Assembly (NCBI RefSeq): GCF_015291645.1
Contig: NZ_CP030055.1
Span: forward strand, 7,214,501-7,278,500
Source: Bradyrhizobium sp. CCBAU 53340
Lineage (GTDB): Bacteria; Pseudomonadota; Alphaproteobacteria; Rhizobiales; Xanthobacteraceae
Direction of reading: 5' to 3'
Length of the DNA stretch: 64,000 nucleotides
Shown here: positions 18,457 through 27,158 of the stretch, one piece after another
How the letters are laid out: each line of letters starts with the position of its first letter
How positions within the stretch are numbered: the first letter of the stretch is position 1
Notes under the pieces: model-generated
Database searches by the model: none
What the model was told of the DNA's origin: nothing
What the model saw: the letters and a program-made list of their open reading frames with translations, nothing else
Position numbers and translations under genes: made by a program

Positions 18457-18918
18457 ATGACCACACCGACGCTCGCGACAAAATACGTCTTTACCATCAC
18501 CGCTGAAATCGGTGACGTCATCACCGCCGGCGAGACCGGCATCGGCGTCCGCCGCATCATCCCGATCGTCGGCGGCGAGGTGAAGGGTGCGATATCGGGC
18601 AAGGTGCTGCCGTTCGGCGCCGACTTCCAGACCATTCGCCCCAACGAGCTGATCGATCTGGAGGCCAAATACGCCTTCGAGACCGACGACGGCGCCGTCG
18701 TCTATGTCGAGAACAAGGGCATGCGCTTTGGCCCGGTCGAGCTCTTGCAAAAGCTCAAGCGCGGCGAGCCTGTTGATCCGAAGCTGATCTATTTCCGCAC
18801 CGTACCGAGGTTCGAGACGGGACACGAAAAATATCGCTGGCTGATGGAGCACATCTTTGTCGGCTCAGCCGCGCGGCACACCGATCGCGTAGTGATCGAC
18901 GTGCATCAGGTGGTGTAA
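18457..18918 (+). CDS. DUF3237-family protein
   Basis: A 153-residue soluble protein matching DUF3237: a beta-barrel-like pattern with VRRIIPIVGGEVKGAISGKVLPFGADFQ and a C-terminal DRVVIDVHQVV. Its biochemical function is not established. It lies 12 bp behind dctM, so it belongs to the TRAP operon. Members often sit beside aromatic-acid catabolism genes, consistent with this locus. The stop is followed by a long inverted repeat that may end the transcript. Confidence 0.8.
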   Translation: MTTPTLATKYVFTITAEIGDVITAGETGIGVRRIIPIVGGEVKGAISGKVLPFGADFQTIRPNELIDLEAKYAFETDDGAVVYVENKGMRFGPVELLQKLKRGEPVDPKLIYFRTVPRFETGHEKYRWLMEHIFVGSAARHTDRVVIDVHQVV

Positions 18919-18931
18919 CCACACACTCCGC

Positions 18932-19059
18932 TGTCGTCCCGGCGGAGGCCGGGACCTATACCGCGTGATTTATCGATTGCGGGCGGTCGGAGTACCCGCA
19001 CGACGAATCTTCGCCAAATTCCCCCCGTGGTTATGGGCCCGGCCTCCGCCGGGACGACA
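18932..19059. repeat. Long inverted repeat, perfect 22-bp arms
   Basis: The segment 18932-18953 is the exact reverse complement of 19038-19059 (arms begin TGTCGTCCCGGCGGAGGCC). About 84 bp lie between them, including a GCGGG...CCCGC pair. The form 'gtcgtcccggcggaggccggg' is, from memory, a frequent intergenic repeat in Bradyrhizobium. It separates the TRAP operon from the hydroxycinnamoyl-CoA operon. Confidence 0.75.
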
Positions 19060-19125
19060 CAGGGTGTGGAACAGCATCCTATGGCCGCCCGACCCAGCTG
19101 CCGCATATTGACTCCTCCCAAAATC

Positions 19126-19140
19126 GTTATACAACATAAC
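19126..19140. promoter_or_regulatory. Palindromic operator upstream of the enoyl-CoA hydratase operon
   Basis: Inverted repeat GTTAT-ACAAC-ATAAC, ending 19 bp before the ATG. It matches the orientation and sequence (CGTTATA...ATAA) of the palindrome at 15292, which suggests co-regulation of pobA/TRAP and the CoA-pathway genes. Confidence 0.5.
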
Positions 19141-19159
19141 TATTCTGACAAGGACGCAA

Positions 19160-19969
19160 ATGACACAGGGAAACGCCGAGACCGCTGGCGCGGGCGCCTC
19201 CGGGCTGCTGCAAATCGAGAGGGTGGACCGGGTTCTGACCGTGGGTCTGAACCGGCCGGCCAAGCGCAATGCGCTCAACGACGGCATCATCCTCGAAATC
19301 GGCGAATACTTTGCGTCCCTGCCCGAGGATATCGGCGCGGTCGTCATCCACGGCATCGGCGACCATTTCTCCAGTGGTCTCGACCTGTCCGAGCTTCAGG
19401 ACCACGACGCGACCGGCGGGCTTCTGCATTCGCAGATGTGGCACCGGGTGTTCGACCGCATCCAGTATAGCCGCGTCCCCGTCATCGCCGCGCTGAAGGG
19501 CGCCGTGATCGGCGGCGGGCTGGAGCTTGCCTGCGCGGCGCATATCCGCGTTGCGGAACCCTCGACTTACTTCGCGCTACCGGAAGGTCAGCGTGGCATC
19601 TTCGTCGGCGGCGGCGGCTCGGTGCGACTGCCGCGGCTGATCGGCGTCGCGCGCATGATGGACATGATGCTGACGGGTCGCGTTTATAGCGCGACCGAGG
19701 GCGCATCCTACGGCTTTGCGCAATATGTCACGGAGGCCGGCAACGGCCTCACCAAGGCGCTGGAGCTTGCAGCCAAGATCGCCTCCAACGCGCCGCTGAC
19801 GAATTTCGCGGTGCTGCAGGCGCTGCCGATGATTGCGGAAGCCAATCCGCAGACCGGCCTCTTGATGGAATCGCTGATGGCCACCGTTGCGCAGAGCGAC
19901 AAAGAGGCAAAACGCAGGATCCGCGAATTCCTCGAGCACAAGACCGCCAAGGTGAAGCCAAAGTCATGA
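19160..19969 (+). CDS. Enoyl-CoA hydratase/crotonase acting on hydroxycinnamoyl-CoA (CouB-like)
   Basis: A 269-residue crotonase-fold enzyme. Visible are the acyl-CoA/oxyanion loop HFSSGLDLSEL, the second oxyanion motif GAVIGGGLELACAAH, and the LPEGQRGIFVGGGGSVRLPRL block with the acidic residue. It would hydrate the side-chain double bond of p-coumaroyl- or feruloyl-CoA. Whether it also performs the retro-aldol step (lyase) is not readable. The gene overlaps the CoA-ligase gene by 4 nt (ATGA). In R. palustris the comparable pair is CouB/CouA; the name here is by analogy. Confidence 0.85.
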   Translation: MTQGNAETAGAGASGLLQIERVDRVLTVGLNRPAKRNALNDGIILEIGEYFASLPEDIGAVVIHGIGDHFSSGLDLSELQDHDATGGLLHSQMWHRVFDRIQYSRVPVIAALKGAVIGGGLELACAAHIRVAEPSTYFALPEGQRGIFVGGGGSVRLPRLIGVARMMDMMLTGRVYSATEGASYGFAQYVTEAGNGLTKALELAAKIASNAPLTNFAVLQALPMIAEANPQTGLLMESLMATVAQSDKEAKRRIREFLEHKTAKVKPKS

Positions 19970-21849
19970 GCGCGCAGACGTCCTCTTCCAACACGGAGCG
20001 CGGCGTGAGCGATTCTCCGCTGCGGCCCATTTCGTTCGGCGACCCCGCCGTCGACATCGAGCGTCGCGCCGACGGCACGATCTATCTGCGGCCCAAGCAG
20101 CCGCTCGGCGACTATCCCATCCGCATTACCGACCGCCTGCATCACTGGGCGGCGACGACGCCGGACCGCATCTTCATGGCAGAGCGCGAAGGCGGCCGCG
20201 GCTGGCGCAAGATCACCTATGCCGAACTGCTCACCGCGAGCCGCCATATCGCCTCAGGGCTGATCCAACGCGGCCTGTCCGCGGAACGGCCGGTCGTCAT
20301 CCTCTCCGGCAATTCGATCGACCACGCCCTGCTGGCCTTCGGCGCGTTTTATGCCGGCATTCCGTTCTGCCCGGTGTCGCCGGCCTATTCGCTGGTGTCA
20401 AAGGATTACGGCAAGCTGTCCTATCTGATGAAGCTGCTGACGCCCGGCCTCGTCTTCGCCGAGGACGCCGACAAGTTCGCGGACGCGCTCGCCACCAATG
20501 TCTCGCTCGGCACCGAGATCGCCGCCTCCTTTGGCCACGTGCCGGGCCGCGACGTCACCCTGCTCGCCGACCTCATGGCAACGCCTGTTCGCAGCGACCT
20601 CGACGCGGTGCACGGCAAGATCGGCCCTGACACGATCGCAAAATTCCTGCTGACGTCGGGCTCGACCGGCAATCCCAAGGCCGTCATCAACACCCAGCGC
20701 ATGATCTGCGCCAACCAGGTGATGCTGCGCGAGACTCTCGCCTTCCTCAAGGACGAGCCGCCTGTGATCATCGACTGGCTGCCGTGGAACCATACCTTTG
20801 GCGGCAACCACAATATCGGGCTGACGCTGTACAATGGCGGCTCGATGTATCTGGACGCCGGCAAGCCGATGCCTGGAGGCATCGAGGAGACCGTGCGCAA
20901 TCTCCAGGAGATTTCGCCGACGGTCTATTTCAACGTGCCCAAGGGCTATGAATCGCTGCTGCCCTATTTGCGCGATGACCAGGGCCTGCGCGCAAAGTTC
21001 TTCGACCGGCTGCATGCAATGTTCTTCTCGGGTGCGGCGCTGTCGCCGTTCGTCTGGAACAGCCTGGACGAGCTCGCCGTGAAGGAGAAGGGCTATCGCG
21101 TGCCGATGCTCACGGGCCTCGGCGCGACCGAGACCGCGCCGTTCTTCATGTCGGTCAATCCGCGCACCAGCCGCTCCGGCCACGTCGGGCTTCCGGTATC
21201 CGGCAATGACGCCAAGCTCGTTCCGAATAACGGCAAGCTCGAAGTGCGCGCCAAGGGGCCGAACGTGATGCCCGGCTACTGGCGCCAGCCCGACATCAGC
21301 GCGAAGTCCTTCGACGAGGAAGGCTTCTACAAGATGGGTGATGCGCTCAAGCCGGCCGATCCTGACGATCTCAACGCCGGCTTCGATTTCGACGGCCGCG
21401 TCAGTGAGGATTTCAAGCTTGCGAGCGGTACCTGGGTCAGCGTCGGTCCGCTGCGCGCACGCCTCACCGCCGCCTGCGCGCCGCTGGTGCGCGACGTCGT
21501 CATAGCCGGCATCAACCGCGACGAAGTCTCCGCGCTCGTCGTCCTCGACCTCGACGGCTGCCGGCTGATCAACCCGACGCTGCCGGCAGACGATCTCACC
21601 GTCACCGCGCGCGACCGCCTGGTGCGCGAGGCTTTCCGCGAGCGCTTGACGCGCTTCCTCAGCCAGGCCACCGGCTCCTCGACGCGGGTCACGCGCGCGA
21701 TTCTCATGGACACGCCGCTCTCGATCGACAAGGGCGAGGTCACCGACAAGGGCTCGATCAACCAGCGCGCGGTGCTCGAACATCGCACCTCGTTGATCGA
21801 GGAGCTCTACGCTGCCAATCCATCGAGCCGTGTGATAACGGTCGGCTAG
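19966..21849 (+). CDS. Feruloyl-/p-coumaroyl-CoA synthetase
   Basis: A 627-residue adenylate-forming enzyme of the feruloyl-CoA synthase group. It activates a hydroxycinnamic acid with ATP and CoA. The phosphate-binding motif is [15 protein letters not shown], preceded by an N-terminal extension typical of Fcs rather than 4CL. Later motifs are [10 protein letters not shown] and [15 protein letters not shown], the latter replacing the usual GR-x-x-D-x-I-K. The ATGA overlap couples it to the hydratase, and AAGGAG follows for the SDR gene. Confidence 0.88.
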   Translation: MSAQTSSSNTERGVSDSPLRPISFGDPAVDIERRADGTIYLRPKQPLGDYPIRITDRLHHWAATTPDRIFMAEREGGRGWRKITYAELLTASRHIASGLIQRGLSAERPVVILSGNSIDHALLAFGAFYAGIPFCPVSPAYSLVSKDYGKLSYLMKLLTPGLVFAEDADKFADALATNVSLGTEIAASFGHVPGRDVTLLADLMATPVRSDLDAVHGKIGPDTIAKFLLTSGSTGNPKAVINTQRMICANQVMLRETLAFLKDEPPVIIDWLPWNHTFGGNHNIGLTLYNGGSMYLDAGKPMPGGIEETVRNLQEISPTVYFNVPKGYESLLPYLRDDQGLRAKFFDRLHAMFFSGAALSPFVWNSLDELAVKEKGYRVPMLTGLGATETAPFFMSVNPRTSRSGHVGLPVSGNDAKLVPNNGKLEVRAKGPNVMPGYWRQPDISAKSFDEEGFYKMGDALKPADPDDLNAGFDFDGRVSEDFKLASGTWVSVGPLRARLTAACAPLVRDVVIAGINRDEVSALVVLDLDGCRLINPTLPADDLTVTARDRLVREAFRERLTRFLSQATGSSTRVTRAILMDTPLSIDKGEVTDKGSINQRAVLEHRTSLIEELYAANPSSRVITVG

Positions 21850-21869
21850 CACATCATAAGGAGAACGCC

Positions 21870-22631
21870 ATGTTGTTGAAGGATCAGGCAGCCATCGTCA
21901 CCGGCGGCGCATCGGGGCTTGGCGCAGCCACTGCGCGAAAGCTGGCGGCGCAGGGCGCCAAGGTCGCGGTCTGCGATCTCAATACCAAGCTTGCCGAAAC
22001 CGTTGCCGCCGAGATCAAGGGCGTCGCCGTGACCTGCGACGTCTCCGACGCCGCCTCGGCGGAAGCTGCGATCGCGCAGGCGACCAAGGCCCACGGCCCT
22101 GCCCGCGTGCTGGTCAACTGCGCTGGCATCGGCGTTGCAAAACGCGTGGTCGGTCGCGACGGCCCGATGGCGCTCGCCGATTTCGACAAGGTGATCAAGG
22201 TCAACCTGATCGGAACCTTCAACATGCTGCGCCTGGCCGCGACCGAAATGTCCAAGCTCGAGCCGCAGGCATCAGGCGAACGCGGCGTCATCATCAACAC
22301 CGCCTCGGTCGCCGCCTATGACGGGCAGATCGGACAGTCGGCATACTCGGCCTCGAAGGGCGGTATCGTCGGCATGACGCTGCCGATCGCGCGCGAACTC
22401 GCGCAATTCGGCGTTCGCGTGCTGACCATCGCGCCGGGCCTCTTCCTCACCCCGTTGCTCGCCAACCTGCCGCAGGAAGCCCAGGATTCGCTCGCCGCCG
22501 CGATCCCCTTCCCGCGCCGGCTCGGCAACGCCGACGAATTCGCGGCACTCGCGCTGCACATGGTCGAGAACTCCTATCTGAACGGCGAAGTGGTGCGCCT
22601 CGACGGCTCACTGCGCATGGCGCCGAAGTAA
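21870..22631 (+). CDS. SDR-family 3-hydroxyacyl-CoA dehydrogenase (HSD10-like)
   Basis: A 253-residue short-chain dehydrogenase. The NAD-binding motif [15 protein letters not shown] is followed by D in VCDLNTK, which favours NAD+. Also seen are NCAG, the catalytic Ser in [14 protein letters not shown], and YSASKGG. The C-terminus resembles HSD17B10-type enzymes ([16 protein letters not shown]). In this operon it should oxidise the 3-hydroxy-3-aryl-propionyl-CoA made by the hydratase. AAGGAG is 7 nt before the ATG. Confidence 0.87.
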   Translation: MLLKDQAAIVTGGASGLGAATARKLAAQGAKVAVCDLNTKLAETVAAEIKGVAVTCDVSDAASAEAAIAQATKAHGPARVLVNCAGIGVAKRVVGRDGPMALADFDKVIKVNLIGTFNMLRLAATEMSKLEPQASGERGVIINTASVAAYDGQIGQSAYSASKGGIVGMTLPIARELAQFGVRVLTIAPGLFLTPLLANLPQEAQDSLAAAIPFPRRLGNADEFAALALHMVENSYLNGEVVRLDGSLRMAPK

Positions 22632-22652
22632 GAAGGCAAGCAAGGCCAACGC

Positions 22653-23084
22653 ATGTTCGTGAACCGGCGCGACGTCCAGATCCAGTGGGGCGACTGCGAC
22701 CCCGCCAACATCGTCTATTACCCGCGTTATTTCGCGATGTTCGACGATTCGACGTCGGCCCTGTTCGAGGTCGCCGGTTTTTCCAAGCAGGACCTGGTCC
22801 GCAAATACGGCCTTGTGGGTATCCCCATGGTCGACACGCGGTCCAAGTTCTACATCCCCTCGACCTATGGCGACTGGATCACCATCGAGACCAGAATCGA
22901 GAGCATCAAGCGCCCGAGCTTCGAGGTGAAGCACAACGTCTACAAGGGCGAGGCGCTCGCCATCGAAGGTTTTGAGACCCGCGTCCTGGTCGGCCGCGAC
23001 CCCGTTAACCCCGACAGACTGAAATCGGCACCATTCCCTCCGGAAATGGTAGCCAAATTCACAGGAAGCCAGGTCCGGAGCTAA
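22653..23084 (+). CDS. 4-Hydroxybenzoyl-CoA-type thioesterase
   Basis: A 143-residue hotdog enzyme. Its N-terminus QIQWGDCDPANIVYYPRYF matches the Pseudomonas CBS3 4-hydroxybenzoyl-CoA thioesterase active site (GDCDPA-x-IV-x-YP), whose Asp is catalytic. It would release 4-hydroxybenzoate (or vanillate) from the CoA ester, providing the substrate of PobA encoded 8 kb upstream. It lies 22 bp behind the SDR gene. Confidence 0.83.
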   Translation: MFVNRRDVQIQWGDCDPANIVYYPRYFAMFDDSTSALFEVAGFSKQDLVRKYGLVGIPMVDTRSKFYIPSTYGDWITIETRIESIKRPSFEVKHNVYKGEALAIEGFETRVLVGRDPVNPDRLKSAPFPPEMVAKFTGSQVRS

Positions 23085-23161
23085 TCGCCACATCGCCAAA
23101 AGACGGGGCTGAATTCATCCCCGATTTCTGCTTTCAAAGAATAACGTCAAGGGAGGAATTG

Positions 23162-24313
23162 ATGAAACGCTTTTACCTAACCGCCGCCATTGCGGCGGCG
23201 ACACTGGCGCTGCCGGCCCTGCCCGCGCTGGCCCAGACCAACGAAATCACCATCGGCATCAGCGTGACCACCACGGGTCCCGCCGCCGCTCTCGGCATAC
23301 CCGAGCGCAACGCGCTGGAATTCGTGCCGAAGGAAATCGGTGGCGTGCCGCTGAAGGTGATCGTGCTCGACGACGGCGGCGACCCGACCACGGCAACCAC
23401 CAACGCGCGCCGCTTCGTCACGGAGTCCAAGGCCGACATCATCATGGGCTCGTCGACGACGCCGCCCTCGATTGCGGTCTCCAACGTGGCGAACGAGGCC
23501 GGCATTCCGCATTTCGGTCTCGCGCCGTTCCCGATCACGCCGGAGCGTGCCAAGTGGTCGGTGTCGATGCCACAGCCGATTCCGATCATGGGCAAGGTGC
23601 TCTATGAGCACATGAAGGCCCACAACGTGAAGACGGTCGGCTATATCGGCTACTCCGACTCCTACGGCGACCTCTGGTTCAACGACTTCAAGGCCCAGGG
23701 CGTGCCGATGGGCATGACCATGGTCGACGAGGAACGCTTTGCGCGGCCGGACACGTCCGTCACCGGACAGGTCCTGAAGCTCGTCGCGGCCAATCCCGAT
23801 GCAATCCTGGTTGGTGCCTCCGGCACTGCGGCGGCCTTGCCGCAGACCGAACTGCGCGAGCGAGGCTATCAGGGCCTGATCTATCAGACCCACGGCGCCG
23901 CCAGCATGGACTTCATCCGCATCGCCGGCAAAGCCGCCGAAGGCGTGCTGATGGCGTCCGGTCCGGTGATGGATCCGGAAGACCAGCCCGACAGCGCCCT
24001 CACCAAGAAGCCGGGTCTGGCGCTCAACGCCGCCTATGAAGCCAAATACGGCCCGCACAGCCGCAGCCAGTTCGCCGGCCATTCCTACGACGCCTTCGAG
24101 GTCCTGAAGCGCATCATCCCGACCGCACTGAAGACGGCCAAGCCCGGTACGCCGGAATTCCGCGAGGCCATCCGGCAGGCATGGCTGACTGAACGGGACA
24201 TCGCGGCGAGCCAGGGCGTCTACAACTTCACCGAAAAGGATCGCTACGGCCTCGACGATCGCTCGCGCATCCTGCTCACGGTCAAGGGTGGCAAGTACAC
24301 GCTCGCGAAGTAA
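23162..24313 (+). CDS. Periplasmic type-I binding protein of an ABC importer (CouP-like, aromatic acids)
   Basis: A 383-residue periplasmic protein with a signal peptide (cleavage near LAQT) and the branched-chain-amino-acid-type fold (ITIGISVTTTGPAAALGIPERNALE, VGYIGYSDSYGDLW). Members near aromatic operons bind hydroxycinnamates or benzoates (CouP of R. palustris). A TTG precedes the ATG directly; ATG 23162 has GGGAGG 5-6 nt upstream. No permease or ATPase gene is adjacent, so it borrows another transporter or its partners are elsewhere. A strong terminator closes the operon. Confidence 0.85.
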   Translation: MKRFYLTAAIAAATLALPALPALAQTNEITIGISVTTTGPAAALGIPERNALEFVPKEIGGVPLKVIVLDDGGDPTTATTNARRFVTESKADIIMGSSTTPPSIAVSNVANEAGIPHFGLAPFPITPERAKWSVSMPQPIPIMGKVLYEHMKAHNVKTVGYIGYSDSYGDLWFNDFKAQGVPMGMTMVDEERFARPDTSVTGQVLKLVAANPDAILVGASGTAAALPQTELRERGYQGLIYQTHGAASMDFIRIAGKAAEGVLMASGPVMDPEDQPDSALTKKPGLALNAAYEAKYGPHSRSQFAGHSYDAFEVLKRIIPTALKTAKPGTPEFREAIRQAWLTERDIAASQGVYNFTEKDRYGLDDRSRILLTVKGGKYTLAK

Positions 24314-24337
24314 GAGACGACGGTTTCCGAAACGACG

Positions 24338-24370
24338 AGAGCCGGCCCATTGGGCCGGCTCTTTTCTTTT
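24338..24370 (+). terminator. Strong rho-independent terminator
   Basis: AGAGCCGGCCC-ATT-GGGCCGGCTCT with an 11-bp perfect stem, followed by TTTCTTTT. It ends the hydroxycinnamate operon. Confidence 0.9.
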
Positions 24371-24391
24371 GCGTGTCCCGCCCCGTTTGCG

Positions 24392-25120
24392 TCAGGCCGC
24401 CTGCCGCAGCGGCGTCCAGGCGAACTCGGGATAGTAGGTGTCCATCATCCGGTCGACATAAGCGGTGAGGTTTGGAAATCCTTCCGTGCGCTGCCGCAGA
24501 TTGGATTCAAAGAACGGCGTCAAAATGCCCGCGAGCGCGCCGAACGCGGTGGCGTCGACACCGCAGGGCCTGTCGCCCATCAGATAGGATTTGTCGCCGA
24601 GCTGCACAGACAGCGCAAACAGCGAGCGAACAGCGAGATCGACGTCGTCATCGGGCGCATGGCGGCCGAGACCGGAAAGCAGATAATTCTCGGCGACGCG
24701 GAACTGGGCATCCTCGCGCAGCTTCTCACGGTTATGCTCGGGCGCGCCATCGAAGAAGTGCGCCGGCCCCTTGGCGAAATTGGCAGCATCGACCCAGCGC
24801 GCGCCGACCAGCGCCCAGTAGACGTGATGCTCGATCATGCGCTCGAAGGCCCAGGCTTGTGCGCGCTCAACCAAGGAGAGACCGGCGTCGAAGTCGAAGC
24901 CGTAGCGGCGCTCGATATGGGCGCGGATGAAGGTGGAATCGGCGACCGCCTCGCCGCCATCATCGATGAACGGCAGCTGCCCCTTGGGCGATGCAGGCGG
25001 CATCGCTCGCTCCTTCCGGTAGGGCAGTCCCGCCATCTTGAGCTGCACCTCCGTCTTGGTGACGAAGGGACTGATTTCCGGCAGGCCGAAGCCGGTGCCA
25101 AAGCCATAAAGCGTGATCAT
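24392..25120 (-). CDS. Glutathione S-transferase-like protein (metaxin/Fax-like)
   Basis: A 242-residue GST-fold protein. The N-terminal thioredoxin domain has LPEISPFVTKTEVQLKMAGLPY and GQLPFIDDGG (cis-Pro and the Asp/Ser-type glutathione contact). The C-terminal helical domain has LGDKSYLMGDRPCGVDATAFG, the GST-C N-capping block. It resembles the Tom37/metaxin-like group. AGGAGA precedes the ATG. It follows a 91-residue gene, and a 28-bp palindrome lies between their coding starts. Confidence 0.85.
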   Translation of the reverse strand: MITLYGFGTGFGLPEISPFVTKTEVQLKMAGLPYRKERAMPPASPKGQLPFIDDGGEAVADSTFIRAHIERRYGFDFDAGLSLVERAQAWAFERMIEHHVYWALVGARWVDAANFAKGPAHFFDGAPEHNREKLREDAQFRVAENYLLSGLGRHAPDDDVDLAVRSLFALSVQLGDKSYLMGDRPCGVDATAFGALAGILTPFFESNLRQRTEGFPNLTAYVDRMMDTYYPEFAWTPLRQAA

Positions 25121-25159
25121 GGGAAGCTCTCCTGAACCTGCCGAAAGAGTTGACGGAAC

Positions 25160-25435
25160 CTAGTGCCGGGCTGCTGCCACCATGGTGGCAGCAGCCGTGA
25201 TATCCTCTGCAAAACGGGCCCCCCGCCAGGCGCGGCCCATCACATGGCGGACCAGAGCGTCCGCAGCCTGGACCAGCGAACGTGTCAGCACGGTCGCAAG
25301 CGCAACGCGGAGATCGACGATCGTGAGATCGAAAAACGTGAGGCGGCTGAAGGCCCAGGCATACAGCGAGGCAAGCAACGGGACCTGGCTCCGCCACAAC
25401 GGACCGGCCGGACCGAAATGGGTTGGAATGATCAT
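25160..25435 (-). CDS. Small hypothetical protein divergent from a WYL regulator
   Basis: A 91-residue protein of no recognised family, moderately hydrophobic in the middle (LLASLYAWAFSRLTFFDLTIVDLRVALATVL). ATG 25435 has GAGG upstream; a TTG two codons earlier is also open. The last codons (MVAAARH) run through the 28-bp palindrome at 25169. It lies 39 bp upstream of the GST gene on the same strand and is divergent from the WYL regulator, so the two probably form its target operon. Confidence 0.55.
   Translation of the reverse strand: MIIPTHFGPAGPLWRSQVPLLASLYAWAFSRLTFFDLTIVDLRVALATVLTRSLVQAADALVRHVMGRAWRGARFAEDITAAATMVAAARH
25169..25196. promoter_or_regulatory. 28-bp perfect palindrome, second operator-like site
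   Basis: GGCTGCTGCCAC-CATG-GTGGCAGCAGCC is perfectly symmetric. Its core CTGCTGCCA-N6-TGGCAGCAG repeats the arrangement of the site at 25482 (CTGCTGCCA-N6-TGTCAGCAG). It lies 49 bp upstream of the GST start and overlaps the end of the small gene. Confidence 0.6.
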
Positions 25436-25481
25436 GGACAAATCCTCTTCAGTCGATGTGTTGTCTCGGTATAGAACTCCC

Positions 25482-25505
25482 CTGCTGCCAACATCCTGTC
25501 AGCAG
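25482..25505. promoter_or_regulatory. Operator-like inverted repeat between divergent genes
   Basis: CTGCTGCCA-ACATCC-TGTCAGCAG (8 of 9 arm positions symmetric), 42 bp upstream of the WYL-regulator ATG and 47 bp upstream of the small divergent gene. It contains the word ACATCCTGT, which also lies in the operator of the second WYL-GST unit (32910-32940). Confidence 0.6.
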
Positions 25506-25547
25506 CCACGCGTCGTTGTCTGATCCGTCCCCGATGAGAGCATTGTC

Positions 25548-26246
25548 ATGAGACGCGCCGACCGGCTGTTTCAGATCATCCAGGTGCTGAGGCGCACACG
25601 TAAGCCGCTGACGGCGGACGCGATTGCGGCCGAGCTCGAGACCTCAAAGCGAACGATCTATCGCGACATCGCAACCCTGATCGGTCAGCGCGTGCCGATC
25701 CGCGGTGAAGCCGGCATGGGATACATTCTCGAGAAGGGTTTCGACCTGCCGCCCTTGATGCTGACACCGGACGAAATCGAGGCGGCGGTGCTCGGAGCGC
25801 AATGGGTCGCGGGTCACGCCGATTCCACCCTGGCTCGCGCGGCCGAAGATTTGATGGCCAAGATCGCCGACACGGTGCCCGAGCGGCTGCGCCCCTTCGT
25901 GCTCGAGCCGGCGAGCCGCGCGCGGCCGAGCTGGAACAGGGAGCCGGACCGCCTGGACATGGCGCGCACCCGCACCCAGATCCACGAAGGCAAGAAGATC
26001 ATGCTGCGCTATCGCGACGAGCAGGGCCGTCCCAGCGAGCGCATGATCTGGCCGATCTCGGTCGGCTATCTCGAAGCCGTGCGCCTGCTCGCGGCCTGGT
26101 GCGAGCTGCGCGGCGACTTCCGCAGCTTCCGCACCGACCGGGTCGTGGATGCGACTTATCTCGACGAAAGATATCCTGAAAGGCGCGATGTGCTGCGCGC
26201 GAAATGGCGGCAGAGCCTGGTCTGGGGCCCACCGAAGGACACATGA
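25548..26246 (+). CDS. HTH-WYL (YafY/DeoR-type) transcriptional regulator
   Basis: A 232-residue regulator. The N-terminal HTH is RADRLFQIIQVLRRTRKPLT then ADAIAAELETSKRTIYRDIA (residues 2-42). The C-terminal WYL domain is somewhat shortened (IMLRYRDEQGRPSERMIWPISVGYLEAVRLLAAWCELRGDFRSF). These proteins bind a small ligand or nucleic acid. It is divergent from the small gene plus GST, with two matching palindromes, and its stop overlaps the next gene's ATG. Confidence 0.87.
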   Translation: MRRADRLFQIIQVLRRTRKPLTADAIAAELETSKRTIYRDIATLIGQRVPIRGEAGMGYILEKGFDLPPLMLTPDEIEAAVLGAQWVAGHADSTLARAAEDLMAKIADTVPERLRPFVLEPASRARPSWNREPDRLDMARTRTQIHEGKKIMLRYRDEQGRPSERMIWPISVGYLEAVRLLAAWCELRGDFRSFRTDRVVDATYLDERYPERRDVLRAKWRQSLVWGPPKDT

Positions 26247-26566
26247 CGCTGATGGAGGAGATTGATCTATCGAGCTGTTGCCAGAGCTGCGGCGCCTGCT
26301 GCGGCTATTCGCAGAACTGGCCGCGGTTCTCGATCGAGAGCGACGAGGAGCTCGCGTTGATTCCGGCGGCGCTCGTCAACGAGCGTCAATCCGGCATGCG
26401 CTGCGAGGGTGACCGTTGTTCGGCGTTGCAGGGAGAGATCGGCAAGGCGACCAATTGCGGCATCTATGCCGTGCGGCCGGAAGTGTGCCGCACCTGCATG
26501 CCGGGAGACGCCGAATGCGCGATGGCGCGGCGGAAGTTCGGGCTGCCGATTATTGAGACCGCTTAG
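26243..26566 (+). CDS. YkgJ-family cysteine-cluster protein
   Basis: A 107-residue Cys-rich protein: SCCQSCGACCGYSQNWPRF at the N-terminus, CEGDRCSAL in the middle, CGIYAVRPEVCRTC near the end. This is the YkgJ Zn/Fe-cluster pattern (eight or more Cys). Function is unknown. The start overlaps the regulator's stop (ATGA), with AAGGACAC upstream, so it is co-translated with the WYL regulator. Confidence 0.85.
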   Translation: MTLMEEIDLSSCCQSCGACCGYSQNWPRFSIESDEELALIPAALVNERQSGMRCEGDRCSALQGEIGKATNCGIYAVRPEVCRTCMPGDAECAMARRKFGLPIIETA

Positions 26567-26961
26567 GCCAGAACGGCTTCGGCGATCTCGTCGTCGATTT
26601 CGTCCTCAAGCGGTGCGAGCACCGAGAGCGGCTTGGTCGACAGCGTGATCGGCTTGCGGCCCCCCGACAGCGACGGCGACGATTTGGCCGAACCTTCGCG
26701 CGACAGCGCGTAGAGCGTCGAGCCGACACGGCCGCCATTCTCGATCAGGTCGCGCTCGCTGCAGCTGGCTGCGATCGCTACCGCAAGGGAATGAAGGTGG
26801 CTACGGCGATAGCAGAACAGCGCGAGCCTGGCGCGCGCGTCAGGGGAAACACTCTCAACCAGCCTCGGCAGGCCACTCTCGCTGGCGCGGTACATCTCGC
26901 CAAGGAGCTCGTCGCGAACCGGGCAGAAATCGCTTTCATAAGCGTCGCGGCTTGAAAACAT
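26563..26961 (-). CDS. Hypothetical protein, convergent with the YkgJ gene
   Basis: A 132-residue soluble protein with no recognised domain. A central segment (ARARLALFCYRRSHLHSLAVAIAASCSE) looks helical, and the C-terminus is acidic (LEDEIDDEIAEAVLA). GGGAGA 6-8 nt before ATG 26961 supports translation. It resembles small proteins seen only in Bradyrhizobium relatives. An inverted repeat ACTACC-N6-GGTAGT lies about 55 bp upstream. Confidence 0.6.
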   Translation of the reverse strand: MFSSRDAYESDFCPVRDELLGEMYRASESGLPRLVESVSPDARARLALFCYRRSHLHSLAVAIAASCSERDLIENGGRVGSTLYALSREGSAKSSPSLSGGRKPITLSTKPLSVLAPLEDEIDDEIAEAVLA

Positions 26962-27015
26962 TGCAGTTCTCCCTCGTGTCCGGAAGATGCCGCGTAATTC
27001 TCTAATGAAAGGTTA

Positions 27016-27033
27016 ACTACCCTGGGCGGTAGT
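27016..27033. promoter_or_regulatory. Inverted repeat ACTACC-CTGGGC-GGTAGT
   Basis: Perfect 6-bp arms with a 6-bp spacer, 55 bp upstream of the ATG of the minus-strand hypothetical gene at 26961. The form suits a LuxR/NarL-type dimer. No local candidate regulator. Confidence 0.35.
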
Positions 27034-27098
27034 CACCCGGTGTCCTTGCCTTATGCCGCGAATCGGAAGGGCTACCTACTCGGGTTGAATACGGGGGC

Positions 27099-27135
27099 GG
27101 CTGAGTCGCAGCCGTGCTTCGGTGGCGACTCAGCC
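27099..27135 (-). terminator. Hairpin between two minus-strand genes
   Basis: Perfect 11-bp arms GGCTGAGTCGC / GCGACTCAGCC with a 15-nt loop that can fold further (CCG/CGG). It lies 24 bp after the stop of the DUF3307 gene. There is no T-run, so termination is only likely. Confidence 0.4.
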
Positions 27136-27158
27136 TCCTTGGGGCTGAGGCCCGACCG

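Noticed and set aside
20398..21852. 484-codon minus-strand ORF
   Set aside because: Antisense shadow of the CoA-ligase gene; Arg/His-rich with no family pattern.
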